Shown in pieces: positions 1 to 7,554 of a stretch of DNA of 64,000 bases. The first letter of the stretch is position 1, and every line of letters begins with the position of its first letter. The position numbers and the translations under genes were made by a program. The notes under the pieces were generated by a model. It made no database searches and was not told the DNA's origin. It saw only the letters and a program-made list of their open reading frames with translations. Source of the stretch: Myxococcota bacterium (GTDB taxonomy: Bacteria; Myxococcota_C; UBA6777); contig JAKLKB010000014.1 in the NCBI GenBank assembly GCA_023150835.1, positions 1 to 64,000 of the forward strand. Direction: 5' to 3'.

Positions 1-130
1 AAAACCTCTGGTTTTCTTGCCTTGATCTTTCGCAACGTTCGGGGTATCCTCCCCTCTGATGCACGTTCGGCTCTTTCGTTCGGTGGTGTCTTCTTTGGTT
101 CCTTGACGCCCACAAGCATTCGGAAAACAC

Positions 131-883
131 ATGTCCCAAACAGCCGAGACCCCCCTCACACGGGAGCAATTGATCCATCAATACCGCCCCTACGTGCGGA
201 ACATCGTCAGCAAGATCATGAAAACGCTCTCTCCCGATGTGGACTTCGATGACCTTGTTGGATACGGAGAGCTCGGCCTGATCGAAGCAGCAGACCGCTT
301 CGACCCCAAGTTCAAAGTCAACTTTATGACCTTCGCTTATTACCGCATACGCGGAGCCGTCTACGATGGACTCCGTGGCATGGGCTGGATCTCCCGATCT
401 CAATACACCAAACTCCGCTACGAAGAACGCGCCAACGCCTACCTCGCCAGCGCCAACGAACGACACGCCTCCAACCACGAACAACACCCCGTCCAAGACG
501 AAGTCAACCAGATCAGCGAAGTCATCGCTGGGCTCGCCTCCATCTTCATCACCTCCCTCGACGCCCAAGAAGGTCTTCAGATCGAAGACGACGACAAAGA
601 CAAAGATCCCCTCAATCAGATCGAAACCAAACAAGCCCAAAAACTCCTGCGCGAAGCCCTCCAAAAACTCCCCGAACAAGAACGCACTCTCCTCGAATAC
701 TACTACTATCGAGACTTTACGCTCGAACAAGCCGGCGAACAACTCGGACTCTCCAAGTCGTGGGCCTCCCGCCTTCACGCACGCGCTATCCAAAAACTCC
801 AAAAGCTCGTCAGCGAACTCGACCCCCTCGCCCCCGAAGAACCCCCCGCCTCCAAACAAGCCCCCCGCGCACGCCGATTTTGA
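131..883 (+). CDS. RNA polymerase sigma factor, FliA/WhiG (sigma-28) type
   Basis: A 250-residue alternative sigma factor that would direct RNA polymerase to a special promoter class. Region 2 is clear at about residues 38-90 (DDLVGYGELGLIEAADRFDP, then TFAYYRIRGAVYDGLR and WISR), the pattern of the FliA/SigB/WhiG group. Region 4 lies at about 175-225 (LPEQERTLLEYYY, then FTLEQAGEQLGLSKSWASRLHARAI), a normal helix-turn-helix. The region between is long and acidic (about 125-165). The proline/lysine-rich tail ends PRARRF. The ATG at 131 gives the expected N-terminus, although no strong ribosome-binding site precedes it. It lies 198 bp upstream of sctI in the same direction, so it is probably a dedicated regulator of the type III secretion genes. 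That role is inferred from position; the family assignment is seen directly. Confidence 0.9.
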   Translation: MSQTAETPLTREQLIHQYRPYVRNIVSKIMKTLSPDVDFDDLVGYGELGLIEAADRFDPKFKVNFMTFAYYRIRGAVYDGLRGMGWISRSQYTKLRYEERANAYLASANERHASNHEQHPVQDEVNQISEVIAGLASIFITSLDAQEGLQIEDDDKDKDPLNQIETKQAQKLLREALQKLPEQERTLLEYYYYRDFTLEQAGEQLGLSKSWASRLHARAIQKLQKLVSELDPLAPEEPPASKQAPRARRF

Positions 884-1081
884 ATTTCACCCCAAACGAG
901 ATATCGAGATACCGATGCACCACTCGTCGACATATCTCCCCGATACTTCGGCCTTACAGATCGCCTCACACAACGCCTCTTCCACCCCAACGCAACCTTT
1001 CCCACAAAGCGCCGAAGATATCCTCAACAACGATGGCGTTTTCTTTCACCCACACACGCACCTTGAACACAGGAGGATACC

Positions 1082-1576
1082 ATGAGCAACCCATTGGCTG
1101 GAGCAGGCGGCGGCGCTGCCAAGATCGCCATGCAACAACTGCAACAGATGCAGAATATGCAACCCAACCAACAAGTGAACACACAAGGCGGAAATGCCGC
1201 CAAGTTCCAACAAAGTATGCAGACCCAACAGATCAACCAACCCCAACAAGTCAACCAAATCAACCAAACACAAAAGGTTGAAAAAACCCGATCTATCCGC
1301 GAGATCTCACAAACACAAAAAACCCAAGGAGCCGATGCTCCTCAAAAACCAAACTCCGCAAAAGGCGTCGAACGTTTCCTTGACGGCCTCAACAACCGCA
1401 AAAACGACGTCGACAAACTGATGAAACAAGCCATGCAAGGCAAATGCTTTAACAACAAAGAACTGCTGGTCCTTCAATACAAAATGTCGACCTTCTCGCT
1501 TGAAATGGACCTCGTCTCCAAAGTCGTTGAAAAAGCCTCCAGCGGCATCAAACAAGCCATGAACACCCAAGTTTGA
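1082..1576 (+). CDS. sctI: Type III secretion inner rod protein SctI (YscI/PrgJ-like)
   Basis: A 164-residue protein. About the first 85 residues are low complexity, rich in Gln and Asn (MQQLQQMQNMQPNQQ). The last 45 residues (FNNKELLVLQYKMSTFSLEM, then DLVSKVVEKASSGIKQ) match the C-terminal pattern of YscI/HrpB/PrgJ inner rod proteins: a Leu-Gln pair, an aromatic-Ser-Leu stretch, the SKVV segment and a terminal helix. These proteins polymerise inside the needle base. The position directly before the sctJ lipoprotein gene is the canonical yscI-yscJ order. Known SctI proteins are about 80-140 residues, so the Q/N-rich N-terminal extension is unusual. A good ribosome-binding site (aggagg) lies 5 bases before the ATG. 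The call rests on the C-terminal motif plus synteny. Confidence 0.8.
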   Translation: MSNPLAGAGGGAAKIAMQQLQQMQNMQPNQQVNTQGGNAAKFQQSMQTQQINQPQQVNQINQTQKVEKTRSIREISQTQKTQGADAPQKPNSAKGVERFLDGLNNRKNDVDKLMKQAMQGKCFNNKELLVLQYKMSTFSLEMDLVSKVVEKASSGIKQAMNTQV

Positions 1577-1584
1577 TCCGCCCC

Positions 1585-1655
1585 CTCCCTTGCGTCTCCT
1601 CCCTTGCGTCTCCTCCCTTGCGTCTCCTCCCTTGCGTCTCCTCCCTTGCGTCTCC
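1585..1655 (+). repeat. 14-bp tandem repeat, five copies, between sctI and sctJ
   Basis: The unit ctcccttgcgtctc is repeated five times without interruption, beginning nine bases after the sctI stop codon, and then decays into a pyrimidine tract. It sits inside the 296-bp spacer that separates sctI from sctJ. No other gene or terminator is visible in the spacer; sctJ has its own ribosome-binding site at its far end. Such a short perfect array is prone to slippage and could vary in length between strains. Confidence 0.9.
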
Positions 1656-1872
1656 TCTCTTCTTCCTCACCGTAAATGCCTCCACGCGATCGAGGCTCTT
1701 GTCAGCCTTGGGATCGTGTGCTATCTATTCCGCTACCAAAAAGAGCAGCGCCCGTCGCTTCGGAGCGAACAAACCCCGAAACAACAACTCTCTCGCTGTG
1801 TTGATCGACCCCCATACATAACGCCCGTCCTCTCGGGCGGACGAGCATCGAACCAATAGGAGACTTTATCTG

Positions 1873-2688
1873 ATGAAGATTCGAAACGATCGCCCCCGCG
1901 CACTCGTGCTCCTGAGCCTGCTGTTGGCTCTCTTTGTGGTCGGTTGTACTGTCTCCATCCAACATGGCCTCTCCGAAAAACAAGCCAACGAGATCCTTGT
2001 TCTCTTGGCCAAAAACAACATCACCGCTACCAAACTTGCCGATACATCGGGCCGCGAAGTCAAATGGACGATCCAAGTAGACGGATCGAACAACGCCCGC
2101 GCCATCCGTATCCTCCAACAACACAACCTCCCCTTCTCCCAAGAAAAAGGCTTTGAAGGTGTGTACGGAAGCACCGGCATGATCCCCACCGCCACCGAAG
2201 AAAAAGCCAAATACCTCATGGCCCTCTCAGGCGAACTCCAAAACACCCTGCGCAGAGTAGAAGGCGTGCTTGATGCGCGTGTTCACATCGTGATCCCACA
2301 AGATCGCATTCTCAAAAGCAAAGACGAACCCAAGGTCTATCCCAAAGCCTCCGTCTTGATCATCAAACGCCCAACATCCGGCCCCGGCATCACGGAAAAA
2401 CAAGTCAAAGATCTCTTGGTCGGCAGCCTCGAAGAACTGACCAGCGCAAACGTGAACGTCATCTTTATCACCCAACGACCTGACGGAGCCTCCGATGACG
2501 CCGGCGCAAGCGGCGATCTCTCCAACTTCCTCGGCGTTCGTGTTGCAGCCGCAGATGCCAACAAATTCAAGATCGTGATCGGCGCACTTTGTGGCTGTAT
2601 CATGCTGTTTCTTGGCCTCTTTGTGTGGTCCTTTTTGCGCTCCGCCTCTTTCAAAAACCAACTGCGCGCCCAAGGGGGCCTCGCCTAA
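1873..2688 (+). CDS. sctJ: Type III secretion inner-membrane ring lipoprotein SctJ (YscJ/PrgK/FliF family)
   Basis: A 271-residue lipoprotein forming the inner-membrane ring of the secretion base. It has a lipoprotein signal (LLLALFVVGC, Cys at about 25). Two ring-building domains follow: residues 30-85 (EKQANEILVLLAKNNITATK, then AIRILQQHNLPF) and 95-200 (GELQNTLRRVEGVLDARVHI, then PKASVLIIKR and a segment ending VKDLLVGSLEEL). A C-terminal transmembrane helix lies at about 235-258. All of this is standard for YscJ, and the length is normal for the family. The ATG at 1873 follows an aggaga ribosome-binding site and gives a correct signal peptide. It is flanked by sctI and the FliG-like gene in the same direction. 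Confidence 0.95.
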   Translation: MKIRNDRPRALVLLSLLLALFVVGCTVSIQHGLSEKQANEILVLLAKNNITATKLADTSGREVKWTIQVDGSNNARAIRILQQHNLPFSQEKGFEGVYGSTGMIPTATEEKAKYLMALSGELQNTLRRVEGVLDARVHIVIPQDRILKSKDEPKVYPKASVLIIKRPTSGPGITEKQVKDLLVGSLEELTSANVNVIFITQRPDGASDDAGASGDLSNFLGVRVAAADANKFKIVIGALCGCIMLFLGLFVWSFLRSASFKNQLRAQGGLA

Positions 2689-2790
2689 TCGCGCCGACTT
2701 GGTGTTCGGCTTGTGTGCGTTGCTTCATCGCACTAATCCCCTTCGCTGCGTGGCTGATCGTCCTTTCTCCCTTCCAAACGAGGCGCTTTG

Positions 2791-3849
2791 ATGCGGCATC
2801 TCATCCAACATCTCTCCAAACAACAAGCCATGCTCTTGTTGACGCTTCTCACCCTCGAAGGCGAAAAAGACCTCCCGCTTCTTCGTTTTCTCCCCAAAGA
2901 CGAAGCAAAAAAACTCGAACCCATCGCCCGCCAACTCTGCGAAACCCCTCGCAAACAGCTTCTCCCCCAACTCGTCCAAGAGATCAAACGCCTGATCGCT
3001 GACAGCCATCGCAGCAAACTCGAACAACACGATCCCGCTTGGCTTGCCGAACTCCTTCAACACGAATCCCCCCAAATCATCGCCGTGATCCTCCAAGGAC
3101 TCCCCCGCAACTCTGTCCAACGCATCTACCAAGCCCTCCCTCGACAACTCGCCCAACGCATCCCCCAACAACTTAACCCCGTCGCTCCCGAGATCGCAAA
3201 ACAGATCAAACTCCGCATCGAACAACGTTTCCCTGAACCCCCCGAACACGACCCCGCCTCCCTAAACCTCTCCGCCCTCGCTCACCTCTCCTCCGAAGAA
3301 CTCATCCTTTTGATCCGTGAGATCGGCTTTCGCGAACTCGCAATCGCCTTCAGCAATGTCGGTCGTGGCCCACTCATGGAGCTTTGCCGACGCTTGCGCA
3401 ACGAAGACGCCGAACACCTGCTCAAAGTCGTCCAAAACCTTCCCTCCCTCAACGCCAAACACATCAAATCCGCCCAACGCACCATCCGCGCCATCTCCAA
3501 TGAACACCAATCCCAAAGCGATATGATCGAAGGCGCCGGGATGTACAAGTTCGCAAACGCCCTTCACACCAGCCACCGCGAACTGCTCCATACCCTCGCC
3601 TATCGCCTCCCTTATCCTCTCGGCATCCGCTTTCATCGCCATACTCCACCCCCCCTCACCCCCAACGATATCTTGCGCCTTCACCACGATATCCTCCAAA
3701 CACTCCAATCTCTCGCCGTCGAGCAACGCATCCACCGACCTTGGGCCCAAAAAACCATCGATCTGCCCCCCATCCCCGCAGAACCCGATCCCCCAAGCAC
3801 AAGCGGACGCGACGATTATGACGATACCACCGGCCATATCGGAAACTAA
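2791..3849 (+). CDS. FliG-like protein in the sctK position of the type III secretion operon
   Basis: A 352-residue protein in the slot where Ysc-type operons carry sctK, an accessory cytosolic sorting-platform protein. It resembles the flagellar switch protein FliG. Residues 84-105 (WLAELLQHESPQIIAVILQG, then LP) match the FliG middle-domain signature around EHPQTIAxIL. Residues 157-215 (LSSEELILLIREIGFRELAI and onward to IKSAQRTIRAI) match the pattern of the FliG C-terminal domain, including the AQ-x-x-I ending. The last 50 residues are Pro/Asp-rich and not FliG-like. An ATG at 2791 with gagg upstream is preferred to the TTG one codon earlier. No signal peptide or membrane helix is seen. 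Position and fold suggest it links the ring to the ATPase complex; that is inference. A classical SctK too diverged to recognise is the alternative. Confidence 0.7.
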   Translation: MRHLIQHLSKQQAMLLLTLLTLEGEKDLPLLRFLPKDEAKKLEPIARQLCETPRKQLLPQLVQEIKRLIADSHRSKLEQHDPAWLAELLQHESPQIIAVILQGLPRNSVQRIYQALPRQLAQRIPQQLNPVAPEIAKQIKLRIEQRFPEPPEHDPASLNLSALAHLSSEELILLIREIGFRELAIAFSNVGRGPLMELCRRLRNEDAEHLLKVVQNLPSLNAKHIKSAQRTIRAISNEHQSQSDMIEGAGMYKFANALHTSHRELLHTLAYRLPYPLGIRFHRHTPPPLTPNDILRLHHDILQTLQSLAVEQRIHRPWAQKTIDLPPIPAEPDPPSTSGRDDYDDTTGHIGN

Positions 3850-3955
3850 ACCCTCCTCGGCTCCCCACAACACTCGATCTGGATGACAGCGCGAACAGAA
3901 AGCGTTATGTTGGTTTTCGTTTCTTCTTTTCCACAAACGACAAGGAGCAATACGG

Positions 3956-4633
3956 ATGAGCAAAGTCATCAAAGGTGGCGGCTCCACGCTTGGCCCACCC
4001 CCCCCCGCAAGACCCGCCGTCAGCGCCTACAGCGGCACTCCCCCCAGTACCTTCGGCCAACCTGCCCCCAACCGCGTCATCTCTGGCGCCGAAGTCAAAG
4101 CCCAAGGCTCCGCCCAAGAGATCATCCTCAAAGCCCAATCCGACGGCGAACGCATCCGCATGCAAGCCGAAGAATACCGCCAACGCGGCTACGAAGAAGG
4201 CTACCAAGCCGGCTTTGAAGAAGGAAAACAAGAGCTGACCGCCACTATCCTCGATCTCAACCGCCAAAACCAAGAACGTTTCAAGCATTACGAACCCGAA
4301 CTGGTCAAACTCGCCATGCGCATCGCCGAAAAAATCGTCGGCGAACAAGTCAAGATCGCACCCGAAACCGTCGTCGGGATCGTCTCCAAAGCCCTCGGTA
4401 ACGTCCGACACCAACGCGAGATCTATGTCCGCGTCAACCCCGACGATTACGATACCATCCAACAACACAAGCCCATCCTGCTTGAGCGCCTTTCACGCGC
4501 CCAAGATATCGATATCCGACCCGACGCCAACATCTCCCCCGGAAGTTGCCGCATCGAATCAGAACTCGGAACCATCGACGCCAATCTCCAAAATCAACTC
4601 GCAGCCATCGAACGCGCCCTCCTTGGCGGCTAA
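3956..4633 (+). CDS. sctL: Type III secretion ATPase stator/regulator SctL (YscL/FliH family)
   Basis: A 225-residue cytosolic protein that tethers and regulates the SctN ATPase. The N-terminal 40 residues are Pro/Gly-rich and disordered. A charged helix follows at about 55-95 with the FliH-type glycine pattern (RGYEEGYQAGFEEGKQE). The C-terminal half (LVKLAMRIAEKIVGEQVKI, then a beta-rich stretch IYVRVNPDDYD and the ending PGSCRIESELGTIDANLQNQ) is the typical FliH/YscL C-domain; the G-x-C-x-I-E-S-x-x-G-x-I-D sequence is diagnostic. The ribosome-binding site aaggag precedes the ATG at 3956. The gene stops 18 bp before sctN, as expected for translationally linked partners. Confidence 0.92.
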   Translation: MSKVIKGGGSTLGPPPPARPAVSAYSGTPPSTFGQPAPNRVISGAEVKAQGSAQEIILKAQSDGERIRMQAEEYRQRGYEEGYQAGFEEGKQELTATILDLNRQNQERFKHYEPELVKLAMRIAEKIVGEQVKIAPETVVGIVSKALGNVRHQREIYVRVNPDDYDTIQQHKPILLERLSRAQDIDIRPDANISPGSCRIESELGTIDANLQNQLAAIERALLGG

Positions 4634-4651
4634 CCAAGGAAGCTCTTTCTG

Positions 4652-6028
4652 ATGACCGCCGATTACATCTCCGCTGGAATGCGACACGACATGCAAAGAT
4701 TTCCTTCCCTGTTGGATTTCTCCAAATACTACGAACGCCTCGAAAGCCTCACCACCGTCACCAGCCGAGGACGCGTCACCCAAGTCGTCGGACTGGTGAT
4801 CCGCGCTGTCGTTGGCGGCGTTCGCGTCGGTGAGATGGTGATCATCCGCAACGAACACGCGCCCGACCTGCGCGCCGAAGTCGTTGGCTTCCAAGACGAT
4901 CAAGTCATGCTCATGCCCATCGGTGAAGTACGCGGCGTCGGACCCGACTCCGTCGTCATCCCCACCGGAAAGCCCTTCTCCATCCTCTGCGGTGATGCCT
5001 TGCTTGGCCGTGTCCTCAACGGCGTTGGCGAGGCCATGATCGGCCCGCCGCTCTCCCGCGAAGAAGGTCTCTCCGAATGGGCCGTCGAACGCGACCCTCC
5101 CGACCCCATGATCCGAAAACGCGTCCTCGAACACCTTCCCCTCGGCGTTCGCGCTATCGATGGCCTTCTTACCGTCGGAGAAGGCCAACGTGTCGGCCTC
5201 TTCGCAGGTTCTGGCGTCGGAAAGTCCACACTCATGGGACAGATCGCTCGCAACACCTCCGCCGAGATCAACGTCATCTGTCTGATCGGTGAGCGTGGAC
5301 GCGAAGTCCTCGACTTTATCGAAGAATCCCTCGGCGAAGAAGGCATGCGCCGCTCCGTCGTCGTCTGCGCAACGTCCGACACTCCCTCGCTCGTTCGCCT
5401 CAAATCCGCTTTTGTCTCCACCGCCATCGCTGAGTTTTTCCGCGCACAAGGGCGAAAAGTCCTGTTTATGATGGACTCCACCACCCGCTTTGCTCGCGCA
5501 CAACGCGAGATCGGCCTCGCTGTCGGCGAACCCCCCGCACGCCAAGGCTACCCCCCCTCCGTCTTTGCCATGCTCCCTCGCCTACTCGAACGCACCGGCA
5601 ACGACGACAAAGGCTCCATTACCGCCCTCTACACCGTCCTCGTCGCAGGGGGCGATATGGAAGAGCCGATCTCCGACGAAGTGCGCGGGATCTTGGACGG
5701 CCATATCATCCTCAACCGCGCTCTCGGGGCCAAAAACCACTGGCCCGCCATCGATGTCCTCCCCTCCCTCAGCCGCGTGATGACCGGATTGGAAACCATC
5801 CAAAAACGCCATCTCAAAGCCGCCAACGAACTTCGCCGCGTCCTCGCCGCTTACAAGAAAAACGAAGATCTGATCCTCCTCGGAGCCTACACCCCCGGCA
5901 CCGACCCCGAAACCGATTACGCCATCGAAAAAGTCGAAGAATGCAACACCTTCCTCAAACAAGGTCTTCACGATCGCCCCTCTTGGGACGAAACCATCGA
6001 ACACCTCACGGGCATCTTTGGCCTCTAA
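4652..6028 (+). CDS. sctN: Type III secretion ATPase SctN (YscN/InvC/FliI family)
   Basis: A 458-residue F1-type hexameric ATPase that unfolds and feeds substrates to the export gate at the cytosolic face. The Walker A motif is at about 186-193 (GSGVGKST) and Walker B at about 270-276 (VLFMMDS, followed by TTRFARAQREIGLAVGEPPA). The arginine-finger region and the family segment GYPPSVFAMLPRLLERTGN are present. The N-terminal beta-barrel (about 30-100) precedes the catalytic core, and the C-terminal domain ends HLTGIFGL. Length is normal. It lies between sctL and sctO. FliI and SctN are close relatives; the sctI/sctJ neighbours decide for the non-flagellar type. Confidence 0.95.
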   Translation: MTADYISAGMRHDMQRFPSLLDFSKYYERLESLTTVTSRGRVTQVVGLVIRAVVGGVRVGEMVIIRNEHAPDLRAEVVGFQDDQVMLMPIGEVRGVGPDSVVIPTGKPFSILCGDALLGRVLNGVGEAMIGPPLSREEGLSEWAVERDPPDPMIRKRVLEHLPLGVRAIDGLLTVGEGQRVGLFAGSGVGKSTLMGQIARNTSAEINVICLIGERGREVLDFIEESLGEEGMRRSVVVCATSDTPSLVRLKSAFVSTAIAEFFRAQGRKVLFMMDSTTRFARAQREIGLAVGEPPARQGYPPSVFAMLPRLLERTGNDDKGSITALYTVLVAGGDMEEPISDEVRGILDGHIILNRALGAKNHWPAIDVLPSLSRVMTGLETIQKRHLKAANELRRVLAAYKKNEDLILLGAYTPGTDPETDYAIEKVEECNTFLKQGLHDRPSWDETIEHLTGIFGL

Positions 6029-6060
6029 GCCAACAACCCCCCTAGATCGGAGCCTTTACG

Positions 6061-6546
6061 ATGCCGACTTACCGACTGCAAACTCTCCTCGACTTGCGCG
6101 AACGCACCGAAAAAGAAAAAAAGGACGCCCTCGCCGAAGCCCAGAAAAAGCATCGACAAGAGCAACAAAAAGCGGACGATCTCCGAAAACAAGACAAGCA
6201 GATGCGCGAGACCCGCAAACAAAAAGAAGATGAGCTTTTTTTCAAGATGCAAGCAGGTGAACTCGGCGTCAAAGACTACAACATGGGCGAGCGGTACATC
6301 AAACGCCTTGAACGCGAGATCGAAGAATTCCAAAGCGTGATCAAAGAACAAGACAAACGCGTCATCTTCGCGCAACAAGAAGTCGATTGGTGTCAAGAAG
6401 AACTCCTCAAAGCCACTCAAGAGGTCAAAGCCCTCGAAAAACACAAGGAAAAGTGGCTCGAAGAGTACAAAAAAGAGATGGCCGCCAAAGAGGAACTGGC
6501 CCAAGAAGAGATCGCCACCACTCTCTTCCTCTTCGGCAAAAAATAA
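6061..6546 (+). CDS. sctO: Type III secretion stalk protein SctO (YscO/FliJ-like coiled coil)
   Basis: A 161-residue, almost wholly helical coiled-coil protein, very rich in Lys, Glu and Gln with no long hydrophobic segment. The opening PTYRLQTLLDLRERTEKEKK is typical of FliJ/YscO proteins, which insert into the SctN hexamer like the gamma subunit of F1-ATPase and connect it to the export gate. Its place immediately after sctN (32-bp gap) and its size (YscO and FliJ are about 150 residues) support the call, since coiled-coil similarity alone would be weak. The ATG at 6061 is preceded by ggagc. Confidence 0.85.
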   Translation: MPTYRLQTLLDLRERTEKEKKDALAEAQKKHRQEQQKADDLRKQDKQMRETRKQKEDELFFKMQAGELGVKDYNMGERYIKRLEREIEEFQSVIKEQDKRVIFAQQEVDWCQEELLKATQEVKALEKHKEKWLEEYKKEMAAKEELAQEEIATTLFLFGKK

Positions 6547-6636
6547 ACCCGCCTTCTCTCCTCCCGCTCCTTTCCCCCCCAAACTCTGCACCCTAACAAC
6601 AACACTCTGTTGTGGCACATACAAGGAGAAAACGCC

Positions 6637-7533
6637 ATGACGCGTATCAACGAATCACAGGTTCAACAGCAGCAACAAGCGCAGCAGGCGAACCAAGCAC
6701 GCGACTCCCAAGCCCCTCCACCCGACTCCGAACGCGCCTTCGCTGCGCGTCTCAAAAAACAAGACGAAAACAAACCCACCCAACAACCCAAAAACGAAAC
6801 CAGCACCTCCACCTCCACCAAAGACGCGGATTCCGCCAAAACACGCTTGCTCCAAAATCAATCCTTTAGCCTCTCGGGTCGCAAAGGCACCGTCTCCGAT
6901 CTCCAAGCCCGCCTCAACGCACAAGAAGGCGCACAAGGCGCAAAAGGCAAAGGTCTTGACGCACAAAAAGGCGCAGAGACCGAGGCTCTCGATGCAAAAG
7001 GACTCGATGGCAAAGGACTCGACGGAAAGTCCGAAGGTATGGGCATCGGTAAAGAACTTGGTGCCGAAGGCGAGATGAAACTGTCCATCGACGGAAAGCC
7101 CGATCTTGCCGTCGGCATGGGTGGCCTGCAAGGTGGTGGTCAAATCCAACAAAGCGGTCAGATCGCCACTTCCGCAACATTTGAAGTGCGTGGTGCCAAG
7201 ATCCCCACCGCCATGATGGAAAAAATGATGGAGCAAGCCCGTGTCGGCGTCAACGAAGTCGGCGCTCCCGAATTCCAATTCGACCTCAAAGGCGATGTCC
7301 TCGGCGGAATGAAGATGCGCATCAGCATGGAAAACGGCCAACTCAAAGCCATCTTCGTCGCCGAAAACAGCGAAGTCCGCAAGTTTGTGGACGGAAACCT
7401 CAAAGACCTCGAACGCAACCTCCAAGATCGCGGGATCTTTATCAAAGACCTCCAAGTCCGCGACCCCGAAGAAGACCGCCGTCAACGCCAACGCGAACAA
7501 CACCAGCGCGACCGCGAACAAGCGATGGGCTGA
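6637..7533 (+). CDS. sctP: Type III secretion needle-length/substrate-switch protein SctP (YscP/FliK-like)
   Basis: A 298-residue protein. The first 175 residues are a low-complexity secreted-ruler-like region rich in Gln, Lys and Gly, with a short internal repeat of the form DAKGLDGKGLDGK at about 114-128. Residues 200-285 form the conserved FliK/YscP C-terminal domain (FQFDLKGDVLGGMKMRISME, then LKAIFVAENSEVRKFVDGNL and LERNLQDRGIFIKDLQV), which in known systems touches SctU to switch substrate class. An Arg/Gln-rich tail follows. The ATG at 6637 with aaggag upstream is preferred to a TTG nine codons earlier. It ends the co-directional secretion block; the next gene is convergent. Confidence 0.82.
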   Translation: MTRINESQVQQQQQAQQANQARDSQAPPPDSERAFAARLKKQDENKPTQQPKNETSTSTSTKDADSAKTRLLQNQSFSLSGRKGTVSDLQARLNAQEGAQGAKGKGLDAQKGAETEALDAKGLDGKGLDGKSEGMGIGKELGAEGEMKLSIDGKPDLAVGMGGLQGGGQIQQSGQIATSATFEVRGAKIPTAMMEKMMEQARVGVNEVGAPEFQFDLKGDVLGGMKMRISMENGQLKAIFVAENSEVRKFVDGNLKDLERNLQDRGIFIKDLQVRDPEEDRRQRQREQHQRDREQAMG

Positions 7534-7554
7534 TCTCCACAGCCTCCGCCTTCC

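Noticed and set aside
1011-1018. Sigma-28-like -10 box (gccgaaga) upstream of sctI
   Set aside because: No matching TAAA -35 about 15 bases upstream; too weak to call a promoter.
366-1085. Long open frame overlapping the sigma gene and sctI spacer
   Set aside because: Pro/Ser/Thr-rich shadow translation caused by C-rich DNA; no ribosome-binding site or domain.
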